Assembly: GCA_949358305.1 (NCBI GenBank)
Contig: OX442317.1
Location: 11,848,186-11,912,185, forward strand
Reading direction: 5' to 3'
Length of the DNA: 64,000 nt
From: Strigamia acuminata
Taxonomy: Eukaryota > Arthropoda > Chilopoda > Geophilomorpha > Linotaeniidae
The notes beneath the pieces are model-generated. The model ran no database searches, was not told the origin of the DNA, and saw only the letters and a program-made list of their open reading frames with translations. The position numbers and the translations under genes are program-made. Shown here piece after piece: positions 1 to 11,964 of this stretch (its first letter is position 1; the number at the start of each line of letters is the position of its first letter).

Positions 1-300
1 TTAAGTCGTCGCTGGAGTTGTGTGTCAATTGTCTCTTCACCAACGAAGGCAAAGTTAAACTGTTTGAGCGATTTACAATTCATTGCTTGAATTTAATCAA
101 TGACATTGTGTTTGTTTGCAGAAACTAAAGAGAACCGGCGACACTAGAAGCTTATCGAATTATTTGCGATTTTTTTACACCTCAAGTTTTAACGGAAATA
201 TCTCACAACTTATATCTCTGCATTTTCTTCTGACTTAAGATGATTTATGTGCCTGGGAAACGATCCGGAAGGCCATGTTCTGCATTCAGGGAATTTCTGA
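1..300 (+). pseudogene. importin-11 (IPO11) fragment, degraded
   Basis: Importin-11 is a beta-karyopherin that carries cargo through nuclear pores. Bases 3-113 read in frame as a stretch containing SLELCVNCLFTNEG and KLFERFTIHCLN. A second block at about 139-290 contains EPATLEAYRIICDFF. Both match the middle of animal importin-11 and a second copy at 25.5-25.9 kb on the other strand. Against that copy, the end of the first exon and the intron are deleted. The second block has a one-base deletion near 207 and a TAA near 236 where the family has Glu. The copy starts at the window edge, so more may lie to the left. Intron remnants show a DNA-level copy, not a retrocopy. It is almost certainly non-functional. 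Confidence 0.75.
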
Positions 301-730
301 GAGAGTTAAATAATGTTGTTAATTTCTGCTTGCTAGCAACACCCATCACATTTAGGTTTGACTTGGTCTGCACAATCACATACAAATTATGATTATCCAA
401 TAAAGTATTGGATAGTACTAATTTGATGGCGCACTACAACTTGTAATTGGAAATTTGCTCTATCTTCTCTAATAAAATATATATAAAATAATAATATATT
501 TATATATTTTATATTTTGGATTTATTTCAATTTTTGGCGTTTTTGGATTTATTTTGATATTTAGGCATTTTATTTTATTTATTTTCATTTTAATTTGAGT
601 TATTTTAATGTTTTTAGAATTTTTTTGGATTGTTTAGACATTATTTTGGATTTTTTTTGTTTTATGATTTATATTGATTTATTTTGGATTATGTTTTGAT
701 TTTTGGGATTTTTTCTTTATTTTCTTCAAG
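300..730. other. AT-rich, T-rich low-complexity stretch
   Basis: No gene is visible. From about 480 the plus strand is a monotonous series of TTTTGGATTT-like words with few C residues. Similar T-rich decayed sequence recurs at 11.76-11.83 kb and 52.97-53.09 kb. Confidence 0.6.
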
Positions 731-1000
731 GTTGATCCAATTCGGCAGTTCATGTCGTTTCATTTGGGACAAGAATCAACGGCCCGTCGAGTTGACAGCT
801 AATGACACAAGATTTAAATGGATTGAAACTGCTTCTGTATGACGCAACTGTATGAGATGTATTTTCAAATAGGAATTTATTGTAATCTATTCGTTTTACA
901 TGAAGGAACACAAGTGTTATCACTGGCGGTCAACGGGCGTTTGTTGGTTTTGTTGAATCAGGGAGTTGTTCAATCCATAATATTTTTATTTTTTAGATTT
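731..1000 (+). CDS. unrecognised coding-like exon or exons
   Basis: After a possible acceptor (TTCTTCAAG, ending about 730) one frame is open to about 829 and contains CRFIWDKNQRPVEL followed by TRFKWIETAS, with a GTATGA donor-like site next. A second open stretch at about 896-985 contains EGTQVLSLAVNGRLLVLLNQ. The composition looks like real protein, perhaps beta-propeller blades, but I cannot name the family. No start, stop or flanking exons could be joined, so this may be part of a decayed gene. From 1,000 to 1,450 I see only AT-rich sequence. Confidence 0.3.
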
Positions 1001-1469
1001 ACTCTTCAGATTTACTTTACTTTTTTACTTTTTTATTTACTTTAGATTTACTCTTTACTCTTTTAGAGATACTCTTCAATTTGCAAGCGGCGCCTTTTTC
1101 AACATGTAATCAACCGGATTTTTTTTACGAATTTTATCCAGATATTTACGGACAGCAACGGGTTTTGTCAACAACAAATAGGAGGACGAATTATTTTAAT
1201 ACGGTGAGCAAATACTTATGTTCAGTATTCAGAATCTGAAATAATTGTTGTATAATTGTTGTTTTTTTTAACAGAGTTCTCAGGTAGGAATTATATCAAG
1301 GCAGGTGCTAAAAATGAGTATATAGATTTCCCATTTTATTTGAATGTTTTAATAAATATAATTGTATGTAGTTTTATTCAACTACATAAAAATTATAATT
1401 ATAATTACATAGCATAGCATATACTTTAAAAAATGTTTTCTTTATAAAGACAATACAAATAAATTCATT

Positions 1470-4400
1470 TCACTTTATATGGTTCCGTGGACATTGCATC
1501 CAAAATTGTGCCGATAGACTTCCATTTAAACTTCCATCTTTGTTTTTTTTGACAATCATGAACTTGTCATTAAATTCCCAATACCGGTTTTTTTTAAAAA
1601 AATATGTTTTTTCTGTAATGAAAAAAATTAAATATTAAATGTCGAAATCAATTAATGATTTATTGATTTAGGACAAGTTTATTACCTGAACTTGCAAACA
1701 GACTCATAAAATATTTAAGAGACATAAACCTAGGTTCTTACTATTTGTCCACTGGAATGCTGCATTAATATTGTACGGTACTTTTCGCCAGCTTCGCATG
1801 TCGCGTGGATAATTGAATTCCATGGCCTCAGTATGTTCATCAAAGCGCCAATATTGACGTCCAGAGAAAAAATAAGTTCTTCCATTCAAGCCCCAAACCA
1901 GAGCTGCGTCTATTTTACTCAAATTGGCAGGAAATCCTAGCTCAGACAATGGTTTGGGAAAGTCTGGAACCGGTAAGTTGTTCGCATTGAATAACCAATA
2001 TTGTTTTCCTGTGTTAAATTAAATAGTCATTAAATAGTCAATTGAAATTAATCAAACTAATTAGACATCGACAAACTCACCAATAAACATCAGGATTTTC
2101 TTGTCATGCGGCCTTTCGTACACAGCGTCAACGCGTTTAAAATCTTCGGGTAAATAATACCAAAATCGTTTAATTTCTGCTGGGTAACCTTTCTGAACAC
2201 CGTGAGTGTCTAATCGCCAGAAATACTTACAAAAAAATATATATATATTACATACATGTACAATTATAATATGAAATTCAAAAGTAATTTATCCTAATCA
2301 ATTACTGTGTCTTTGAAAATGAATAGTTCACCGCGGATCATGGAAACTGCGTCGTACGATGTTTCACATGTATTCGGCATATCATCATCATTGGAAGATG
2401 CGGTTGTAGGTGGTGATGGTGGACTTTCCGTTGGTACGAACGTTGGTATGAACGATGGTCGTGTATACATAGGTGGAAGTGGGGCCCATTCCTTATGCGA
2501 GGATCCTATTAATTAAATGGAAAATATAAATCAAAGTAACATAATGATCTCAATTACATCTATGCAGATACATGAACATTATTAAACATCTCATATATCT
2601 AAATGAGATGTTCAATTGTCCATTGTGTTACATGTGACTGATTACCATAAAGTTGCTTTAAACCCATGTGACAAATTAATAGGGCTATAAATGCCTGATT
2701 TTCCACCAGAAGGCGCTGTTGCGCCATTTTGACGGTAATTCTACTGTATTTGTTGTAGAACCAATGTAATTCCTAAATAAAGTTATTTATGGTGTTTTAA
2801 TTACAAATATGTTCGTTTGATAAGAATAAACAATTCAATCTTCATGATATCGAAATATCACGGCCGAAATTACAGAGAATCGTCTGCTAAAACCGCATTT
2901 GTCAATGCGCAATGTCGCCATTAGATGGCGCTATCGCAAATCAGCGGTAAATTCGAAATACGGAATTAAATGAATAACAAGATATATATATTAAATAAGT
3001 AGTTAATATATTCACGTAGATTATTTAATTGGACAATAATATAAAGATATATTATTGCATTGAATGTTTGGAAGAAGAATTGGTCACATTCTTGGAAATG
3101 TGACCTTGCGGATTAAAGGATTAATGTGTGACTTGGGAATGTGTCCTGGGTATCCACTTCCGGTCCCCGGTATCCATTTCCTGTTTCATGTTAAGGATTA
3201 GCATAATCCAAGTTTGCATCTCCGTATCCACTTCCTGCGATACGAGATTGGTGGAACTTAATCCCACCGGGTATAAAACTCCCTGACAACAGGAAGTTAA
3301 GTTAGTCTTGATTTCTGGTTATTTGGTATGTTCCGCATGTCAAATAACTGTTTCTTACTCAGGGCATGGTCCTACCGGACCATGCATAGCATGGCTCTGC
3401 TGAGCCATGCAACCCCCGTCAACTGAAGGCGAAGTTCGGACTGTTAATGTTTCCGTCAAACGGTCTTGCCGAGGAGAAAGCCTCCCGCATAAGTATCCTC
3501 GTGGTCGGACAATAGAATCACGTGTGATACCAAAGTATTTAGTAACCGTCAGTAGCACTGTTACTGAAAGAGATTGACTCCATCACTTGATGGTGCCAAA
3601 GCAGTCTGCATGCAAAACATGTAGTTACCGCCAGTAGCACTATGTGTTTGGGAATGTTATATCTCTTCGGTGATGGTGCCAAAGCAGTCTACTTATGAGT
3701 AGTATCTCGGGTGATTAATTCTGTTGTGCAGAACTGCGGGCTATATCCCCCTGAATACCAGTGCCGTCTCTCACCGCACTGTTATTTAGGGCACGCGCGA
3801 TACTGTTCTGCTCAGCAAGGCGAACTTTGACGGCAATTGTGTGTTGCGATGTTTAACCTTTATTATATTTTGTAGTTGATAAAAAACATTAATTGTTTAA
3901 ACTTGGCAACAAGTTAACAATCGAAGCAAGTCACGAGACTTGTTTCACCATATGACGAATCAAATTCGTGACAATAAATTGAATACAATTTATTGAGTTA
4001 ACTTATCAAACTCACAACATCCCGAATTAATTATAATTCAGAAGTGGAACCTTGAAGAATAAATGACTTCATTTATTCATTACCAATTTCCAACCCTAGT
4101 TGTGGCGGTGCAGTTAAAAGTCAACCGCACCTCTCGGATCGAACCAACAGCATTACACGGACCATTACACCAGATATGAACCAGGAACGCGATGGAGCAC
4201 GAAGGAACCAGTTCCACGATTGCGAAGCGCCGACGGAAGCCGCGAGGACCCAGCCAGCCCGGCTATCTGATGACATCTATACTCGGTCGAGCGGGCGTTT
4301 TGCCGTTCCCGAACCCCGGATCACCAATTACCGTAATCATATTATTTTAGGGCTGTTTCACAGCCGATTATTTGTATAGTTTAACTTGTAATTTAACTTG

Positions 4401-7400
4401 CCAAATGTCGGCATTAGAAGTTGTATAACTTTAGGAATTGACTTCATTGTTTAGTAACAATAAATGTAGCGTTTTGAGAAACTTGTTGTCTTTATTTTAT
4501 CTCGTATTTTAATCACTTGTTCACGCGACTTATACCCGGTACTATCATGCGATAGGAGTTGTGGTCGTCACCGTCACACGTGGAGGTTCCACCGAGATAG
4601 GTTGCAAAGTTTAAATTTACCGAATTTAATAGAAAGTGAAAATTGAGATAAATAAAGATTATAACATTTTGAAGCGAATTATATATTTCTACTTTTGCGA
4701 AGTAGGAAAATTTCTTTAAGAATGTTGGAATTCGTAAGAATATCTAACATTAAAGGGAATGTTACGTGTGTAGGAAAAACACTCGAAATATTGTAGTAGA
4801 ATTATTTATTAATTTTTTCACATAAAATTGGCTGGTATTTTATAAATTTTATAAAAATATTTTCGAAGGAAAATATTCAATCGGTAAAAAGATTGACCAG
4901 ACCAAAGAGCGGACGTAGTAGAAGCCTACTAAAAACGAAAAGTTAAACTTTTGAAAATATTTTCGGAAAATTCAGTTTTCCGAAGCGGTACGTCGACACC
5001 GATGCCAAGCGACCAAACCGCAGCTTCAACAAGCGACGATCTCCGTCATAAACGCGGCAGGAAAGCCACTCAAACCTTCGATGCAAGGTGCGAACGAATG
5101 CTTGGAAATTAGGGCGGACAGTGTATCAAAAACAGCGTGGAAACGTTACACAAAGTTCGTAGAGATTTGTGTAAGCGTTGCGAAGTTGTTTCCACTGACC
5201 GTCGGTATCCAAAAACGATCTAGTTGTTTTGAAAAAACAACACACTTCATTTTACTAAAAAGAAAGTTGCAAATCGAAATAAAAGTTACCTTTATTTGAA
5301 GGAATTAATTATTTTCAAAAGTACATTTTTTCATTCGAAAACAATGGAAATTAAAGAAATGTAAAATGGCGGCGATTAAAGATACCGACCACGTGGAGTA
5401 GTATTTTTGCGTCGAACATTACGAATCCCGATTAGCACTCTGGACTCTGAATTCAGTGAAGTTCTCCAGGTTTATCTTTTCATTCAAAGATTTGAATTGG
5501 GGAAATGCTGCAGCATATGAAAATATTTACGAAAATTGTGGTCAAAATATTCTTTCATTCAAAAGATAAAAAGATTTCAACAAACATCTCGTTATTAGAG
5601 ATAAGGGGGACAAATTATTAAAACTAATAATTAAAAACACGTCCTTCGTAAGTAAGAATTAGAGAATTTTTCTCGTGGCAAATTTAAAAGATTTTAACGA
5701 ATTTTTTGTTAAAACAATTTGTTAAAAAAGGGGGAAATGGATATTATCAAAAGATTTTATAAAACTATTTTTGCACTCGAAAAATGGAATTTAACCCCTG
5801 AAAATGTAAAACTGGATCAAATTACTTTTTCCTATTGGAAATAAAAAAATACACAATGTTGAAAGTTGAAAACTTTATTAAAAACTGTGGTTGGTAATGA
5901 TATTACAAACAAACACAATAATTAAAGAAAAATATTTTTCGAAGAAAAATTATTTAATTATTTAAATTGGTAAAAAAGTCCAAATTCCAAGAAGTACGGA
6001 CTTAGTAGAGAACTACTAATTAAGGTGAAACCAAAATTCACCAATCACAGAGGCGCAGATTAGGATCCAGATTTAAGCGTGGACCCAGACCACCAGACCA
6101 GACCCGGATAGATGTGTTCCAGTGCCATCTTGACCACGCCGTCCCGATTTCAGTCACGATTCGAATTACCGCGCCGTAACCTGCAAAGCTAAGTATTGTT
6201 TGTTCTTTTATTGTTAACTTTGAATTAAGCGTGTTCGCAATCACGCCAGTTTAAATATTCTGATATTTAGTGTTTTGTTTTAATTCTTTTGAAAGTTTAA
6301 CGCGTATTAAACAACGCGAAGTTTAATTTCACTTTATTACAGTTTAGAAGCGGTTTCCTTTTGAAAGTGTATTGTATTAAAGTGTATATTTAATTCTTTA
6401 ATACTAAAGAATTCTTTATTTCCGAGTTGTTCAAGTTTTAATATGGTTCAACAACCGTTTACCATATTTGACTCTGAAGAAGGAGATAATGAAGGTGATA
6501 GTTTAAATCTAAGTTATCAACCTTTAGGAGAAAATGAGCAGGCAAACTTAAATCTAAGTTACCAACTGTTCAAAAATCAACCCGAAATAATTCCGGATGA
6601 TCTGACAGTCTACTGTCAAGTGTATGAATTAGATCGAAATCGATTTGCGATCCTAAGGGAAGCAATACTTCATGTAAAAACTATGGATAAACAAAATCAG
6701 TGGATAAATCCAGATAATGTTCCGTTGAATTCAGTGGATTCTCTGCTAAAGCCCAATCAAAGTCACTTGATTGTGGAAACCCCAGTCGAAACTTGGCGAA
6801 TCAAATTATTTCAAGTGAAAGGTTTGATTCACTTAATTCAATAGAAAAAGAAGAATTAAGAACTGAAAACAAGCGTTTTCAATTACCAAACACAGCTGGA
6901 TGTGAAGAAACTTTGATTACAAACCAATGTTTGCAATAGGCACATACACACTGACGTGTTCGAATGCCAACTCCAGGTTTGCAGTCGTTAGAGATACGAC
7001 ACAAGTTACACTATACATCACCGTGTAACTATCCAAGAAAAAGGGCCGAAAATTGTTAAAGCGAGCTAAGAGAGCTCGGAAATTCGCAATGGCGCGAGCT
7101 CAAAATTTTGTAAGGAATCTTATTGACTAAACATGATAAGAAAAAATACGATGTCTTTTCTAAAGAATTGACTATAGTTACGACAATTAAGGGGGACGTG
7201 ATGATGCTTAATTGTCAATATTATCGGAAGGAAGTTTTATTATTTATTAATAAACTTGACTAAATTACGTAGAACAAAATCGAATTTGTGCTATTGAAAA
7301 ATCCTGAACTTAGGCAATCTAATTGAGTTAAACAACTAAATTCAGAATTGGAAGTCACAGCATCTCCCAAGATATATCAAGCCTGACAAAAGCATTTATA

Positions 7401-10253
7401 TCCATTAATAGGATAGAAATAAGTGAAAGTGTAAACACTTCCAATTATTTAAGGGGGATTTGTGACAAATTAATAGGGCTATAAATGCCTGATTTTCCAC
7501 CAGAAGGCGCTGTTGCGCCATTTTGACGGTAATTCTACTGTATTTGTTGTAGAACCAATGTAATTCCTAAATAAAGTTATTTATGGTGTTTTAATTACAA
7601 ATATGTTCGTTTGATAAGAATAAACAATTCAATCTTCATGATATCGAAATATCACGGCCGAAATTACAGAGAATCGTCTGCTAAAACCGCATTTGTCAAT
7701 GCGCAATGTCGCCATTAGATGGCGCTATCGCAAATCAGCGGTAAATTCGAAATACGGAATTAAATGAATAACAAGATATATATATTAAATAAGTAGTTAA
7801 TATATTCACGTAGATTATTTAATTGGACAATAATATAAAGATATATTATTGCATTGAATGTTTGGAAGAAGAATTGGTCACATTCTTGGAAATGTGACCT
7901 TGCGGATTAAAGGATTAATGTGTGACTTGGGAATGTGTCCTGGGTATCCACTTCCGGTCCCCGGTATCCATTTCCTGTTTCATGTTAAGGATTAGCATAA
8001 TCCAAGTTTGCATCTCCGTATCCACTTCCTGCGATACGAGATTGGTGGAACTTAATCCCACCGGGTATAAAACTCCCTGACAACAGGAAGTTAAGTTAGT
8101 CTTGATTTCTGGTTATTTGGTATGTTCCGCATGTCAAATAACTGTTTCTTACTCAGGGCATGGTCCTACCGGACCATGCATAGCATGGCTCTGCTGAGCC
8201 ATGCAACCCCCGTCAACTGAAGGCGAAGTTCGGACTGTTAATGTTTCCGTCAAACGGTCTTGCCGAGGAGAAAGCCTCCCGCATAAGTATCCTCGTGGTC
8301 GGACAATAGAATCACGTGTGATACCAAAGTATTTAGTAACCGTCAGTAGCACTGTTACTGAAAGAGATTGACTCCATCACTTGATGGTGCCAAAGCAGTC
8401 TGCATGCAAAACATGTAGTTACCGCCAGTAGCACTATGTGTTTGGGAATGTTATATCTCTTCGGTGATGGTGCCAAAGCAGTCTACTTATGAGTAGTATC
8501 TCGGGTGATTAATTCTGTTGTGCAGAACTGCGGGCTATATCCCCCTGAATACCAGTGCCGTCTCTCACCGCACTGTTATTTAGGGCACGCGCGATACTGT
8601 TCTACTCAGCAAGGCGAACTTTGACGGCAATTGTGTGTTGCGATGTTTAACCTTTATTATATTTTGTAGTTGATAAAAAACATTAATTGTTTAAACTTGG
8701 CAACAAGTTAACAATCGAAGCAAGTCACGAGACTTGTTTCACCATATGACGAATCAAATTCGTGACAATAAATTGAATACAATTTATTGAGTTAACTTAT
8801 CAAACTCACAACATCCCGAATTAATTATAATTCAGAAGTGGAACCTTGAAGAATAAATGACTTCATTTATTCATTACCAATTTCCAACCCTAGTTGTGGC
8901 GGTGCAGTTAAAAGTCAACCGCACCTCTCGGATCGAACCAACAGCATTACACGGACCATTACACCAGATATGAACCAGGAACGCGATGGAGCACGAAGGA
9001 ACCAGTTCCACGATTGCGAAGCGCCGACGGAAGCCGCGAGGACCCAGCCAGCCCGGCTATCTGATGACATCTATACTCGGTCGAGCGGGCGTTTTGCCGT
9101 TCCCGAACCCCGGATCACCAATTACCGTAATCATATTATTTTAGGGCTGTTTCACAGCCGATTATTTGTATAGTTTAACTTGTAATTTAACTTGCCAAAT
9201 GTCGGCATTAGAAGTTGTATAACTTTAGGAATTGACTTCATTGTTTAGTAACAATAAATGTAGCGTTTTGAGAAACTTGTTGTCTTTATTTTATCTCGTA
9301 TTTTAATCACTTGTTCACGCGACTTATACCCGGTACTATCATGCGATAGGAGTTGTGGTCGTCACCGTCACACCCATACGGTCATCTTCTGGTAATACAT
9401 AATCTGCTTGAATCCATTGATAATACGGGAACATAAGTGATAAGTTGTGACTTGAATGTAAAAAACCTAAGCTGTGGCCAAACTCGTGAGCTGCCACAGC
9501 GAATAAACTCACCCCTAAAACAAAAGACGGAAAAAAAAGAAAAATTAAAGTTTTATAGAGCAAAAAAAAAAAACACTTGATTCTAATCGTTGAGGCCAAT
9601 ATTAAATGATTCGCTGTTCACCACATGGTCGGATTTAAATTTACCTACAGAATCTTCATGATTGGTCGTGTCCCATTCTTCTTGGGAATCGAAATGGATG
9701 TCACCTCCCAAACCCGGGCCGGGAAAAAACGCGTGGGCCAGCACAGATCCGAGACCATCAAAGGGATATCCGTCGTCGTGATAACCACGATAAAACGAAA
9801 TAGAGATATCGGCTTGATCGCCTTGTGAAATTTCAGTGAATGTTAATGGCGAAGCCTCGCGCCAAACGTTTGAAGCACGACTTATCTCGCGCCTTATTGT
9901 CCGGTGATCAAGCTTCGTCAGTCGGTCCAGAATGCTAACAAATAAACAAAGAAATGTATTGAAAAAAAATTTATTCAAACCAATAAAGCTTACTTCCATG
10001 TGAGGTTGAAGCGATTCCATTTTCCGCCTTGAAGTGCGTATCGTCGATCTCTGCCTGAAGTTCCAACCACGTCTGGAATTCCACAGCGACCCCTTTTCAT
10101 GACATTTATTGTTATTTCGTCAATAACTCCCGTTTCGAAAATTCCCGCATAACGTTGCATCGCACGAATAGCATATTTCAGCCGCTCCGCTGCGAGCAAA
10201 TTCCCCGCGTTCAAGTCCATCGGAGGCAGATATCCATATTTGGTTAGAAAATT
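1470..10253 (-). CDS. matrix metalloproteinase, split by an LTR retrotransposon
   Basis: This is a zinc endopeptidase of extracellular matrix (M10A). Exons in transcript order: 9994-10253 (pro-domain), 9645-9934 and 9514-9373 (catalytic domain), 2666-2646 (last codons of that same catalytic exon), 2306-2505 (Pro/Thr-rich hinge, then the start of hemopexin), 2081-2225, 1742-2008 and a less certain last exon 1470-1612 (hemopexin blades). Splice phases agree from the pro-domain through 1742. The cysteine switch reads RGRCGIPDV and the zinc site HEFGHSLGFLH with a following LSLMFPY Met-turn. The conserved end of the catalytic domain, DDRMG-LKQLYG, is cut in two by a 6.7-kb LTR element at 2667-9372, with CCCA duplicated on either side. 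No signal-peptide exon was recognised upstream of 10253. A poly-A run in the last exon makes its end uncertain. Without removal of the insert, this allele cannot encode the full protein. Confidence 0.88.
2667..4578 (+). repeat. 5' LTR of the metalloproteinase-inserted element
   Basis: This long terminal repeat of 1,912 bp begins TGTGAC and ends GTCACA. A GGGTATAAAACT TATA-like box lies near 3270. Base 3810 is G where the other LTR has A at 8604, the only difference I found by eye. Short ORFs inside it (for example 3355-3558 minus and 4176-4379 plus) are duplicated in the other LTR and look non-coding. Confidence 0.9.
4579..4600 (+). other. possible primer-binding site
   Basis: Just past the 5' LTR, a TGG at 4581 begins the kind of run (TGGAGGTTCC) expected to pair with a tRNA 3' end. 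I could not match it confidently to a particular insect tRNA, so the call rests on position. Confidence 0.35.
6443..6844 (+). CDS. 133-codon ORF inside the LTR element, unrecognised
   Basis: This is the only sizeable ORF in the internal region, from an ATG at 6443 to a stop at 6844. The protein is acidic near its start and has an internal repeat (LNLSYQPL, then LNLSYQLF, about 18 residues apart). No cysteine knuckle, protease, polymerase or integrase motif is visible. It could be a gag remnant or a lineage-specific accessory ORF. The rest of the internal region (4,600-6,440 and 6,850-7,450) shows only AT-rich sequence with several AAGGGGGA runs resembling extra purine tracts. Confidence 0.4.
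   Translation: MVQQPFTIFDSEEGDNEGDSLNLSYQPLGENEQANLNLSYQLFKNQPEIIPDDLTVYCQVYELDRNRFAILREAILHVKTMDKQNQWINPDNVPLNSVDSLLKPNQSHLIVETPVETWRIKLFQVKGLIHLIQ
7451..7460 (+). other. polypurine tract of the LTR element
   Basis: AAGGGGGATT directly precedes the 3' LTR, the expected site for plus-strand DNA priming. It sets the element's orientation. Confidence 0.7.
7461..9372 (+). repeat. 3' LTR of the metalloproteinase-inserted element
   Basis: This 1,912-bp copy matches 2667-4578 base for base as far as I could compare, except A at 8604. It abuts the target duplicate CCCA and then the metalloproteinase exon at 9377. Confidence 0.9.
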
Positions 10254-10259
10254 CTGCAA

Positions 10260-10660
10260 ATAAATGAATAAGTTGCAAACCCAGTCATGCCGACCAGCTA
10301 ACTCCACAAAAACCCGATGACTATGTGACGATGATGCTCTCCTCTCCGGCTCAAATGACTATCATTATTTGGACCTAACAATCAAGTCTATCTTTTCATA
10401 TATTAGAAAATTGTGTTCTGGCTTTTTTTCACATAAAACATGATTTTTAAACTCCAAATGGCAATTTTCTAGTTGAATTTACCGCTACATACTAAACACG
10501 CCATTTATTGGCGAAATTAGGCATTTAATGTAGTCAAAACAGCGAGAGAATGACGGTAAATAATGCATTAATTCTGTGCATAAAACGGGTATATTTAATG
10601 TATCGTTTCCCTGCCAAAACGACCGGAAAAAACACCCACGAGTGAGCGCTAGAGAAATAG
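10260..10660. other. no gene seen upstream of the metalloproteinase pro-domain exon
   Basis: The first exon and promoter of the metalloproteinase would be expected here or further right on the minus strand. I see no signal-peptide-like ORF with a matching donor. Confidence 0.4.
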
Positions 10661-10670
10661 CCACACCCCC

Positions 10671-11330
10671 AACATGGCAGACCCGAGAAGCAACGATCGT
10701 CACAGCCAAGCTGCCAACGATGAATTCGTCCCGAAGGACAACAGCACCCGACCTGACAACCACCGCAATGAAAACCACGGTTTTGACAATCCCCTGTAGG
10801 TTGTCTACCAGGTCAGTAATTGATTAAAACACGCATCAATCGACTCGAAACACTCTGCTTACGGCATTTTTTCAGACCACCAGGACCAAGCGATCGATGA
10901 ACTACTTACAATCGCGAATGCTCTAAAGACGTTCCAACAGGACAAACGCACCAGGTACAAAAATGAAATAAATAACTAAGCAGCTCCGAAACGTTATCAC
11001 GGCATTTGCAACACATTCCTATTTTTTTTAAGGGAGCCGAGACGTGCCCGGACTCGGAGTCAACAATCTAGTAGTCAGATACGTAAATTCAAAACCTTGT
11101 GGTAAATTAATAAAATTAAAAACCCAATGTTTCCAATATTCTAGGGAACTCAGACGCAAGAGCGAATCTCCGCTGGCACAACGAATAAACACACCGCTCT
11201 CACAAAACAGATGCGAGGTAAATGATTATAACAAGCTAATTTATTGACGGAAAATTACCAACTTCTGTGTTTTACAGCGTCTGGACTAATTTTTCGCACT
11301 CCAGTTGCGCTTACAACAAGCTTAAAAGGT
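10671..11330 (+). CDS. short-exon locus A, unrecognised spliced gene or element
   Basis: An ATG in the context CCCCCAACATGGC opens a 41-codon frame that ends at TAG GTT, nine bases before a CAG|GTCAGT donor at about 10811. Four further short exons follow with good GT/AG introns of about 60-80 bases: about 10886-10951, 11032-11081, 11146-11219 and from 11279. If the second exon begins at GACCAAGCG, the frame stays open through all of them (segments DQAIDELLTIANALKTF, RSRDVPGLGVNNLVVRY, GTQTQERISAGTTNKH, ASGLIFRTPVALTTS). Only the single TAG near the end of exon 1 separates this from the initial ORF. Exon 1 resembles 24.07 kb at protein level, and the exon-1 end and exon-2 start resemble 16.6 kb. 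Family and function are unknown; it may be a short orphan gene or part of a non-autonomous transposon. Confidence 0.45.
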
Positions 11331-11940
11331 TAGTTTTCCACCCGAAAATTTTAATAAGAAACAGAAAAGAAACATAAACAAGAATTTACTCACCATGGCG
11401 CCTGTCATGATGGCGCTGTCATGCTGGTGAACTATGGGCCGTGCAGCCAGCAACCGAAGACAGCATGTAGCGGCCAAGAGTAGGAACTCCATTTGAGGAG
11501 TGTTTGAGTGTTTGAGTGTTTTTATGGTTTGTTTCTGACCCCAGCAGATTGCATTCAGGAGAATTAAGGGTCAGTGTCCAAACAAAAAACAAATCACAAC
11601 AGTTGTCAGAAGGAAACATAACTTCGGTTGATTTGCAGGATGTTTTTCATTCTTCCTTTGGTTTTGTTTGGAACCACCATTGCTGCTCTCATTCCAAATT
11701 CCTGATGATTCAATATGGCCAACTGTGGTGTTTGTCAATTTCATGAATTTGTTATGTTTTTTGGAATTTTTTTGACCTTTGAATTTATTTTGAATTTTTT
11801 AAGTTTTTTGAATTATGTTTGACAGAAATAAAATAATAAAAGTTGTGAAATTTGTTACATTTTTTTAAAGTTAATGATCAAAATAAATATTCCTGAGACA
11901 GCTAAACCAAATGGAAATTTTTATTTAAAATCCAATACAC
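11331..11940. other. no gene seen
   Basis: The stretch holds a repeated TTTGAGTG word at 11.50 kb and T-rich decayed sequence at 11.76-11.83 kb. Open frames here are short and carry no recognisable domain. Confidence 0.45.
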
Positions 11941-11964
11941 ACTCAATTATGACAATTACATACC

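Larger units (their letters stand above)
2663..9376 (+). mobile_element. non-autonomous LTR retrotransposon (large, pol-less) with 4-bp target duplication
   Basis: The element runs from TGTGAC at 2667 to GTCACA at 9372, flanked by CCCA at 2663-2666 and 9373-9376. It has two 1,912-bp LTRs and a 2,882-bp internal region. The internal region has no protease, reverse transcriptase, RNase H or integrase in any frame. Its only notable ORF is 133 codons (6443-6844). Long LTRs around a mostly non-coding core fit the LARD type of non-autonomous element, which borrows proteins from a relative. The near-identity of the LTRs implies a very recent insertion. The plus-strand orientation, antisense to the metalloproteinase, follows from the purine tract just before the right LTR. 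Confidence 0.88.

Noticed and set aside
3355-4379. 67-codon ORFs in the first LTR, repeated at 8149-9173
   Set aside because: Identical in both LTRs simply because the LTRs are identical; no start context or domain.
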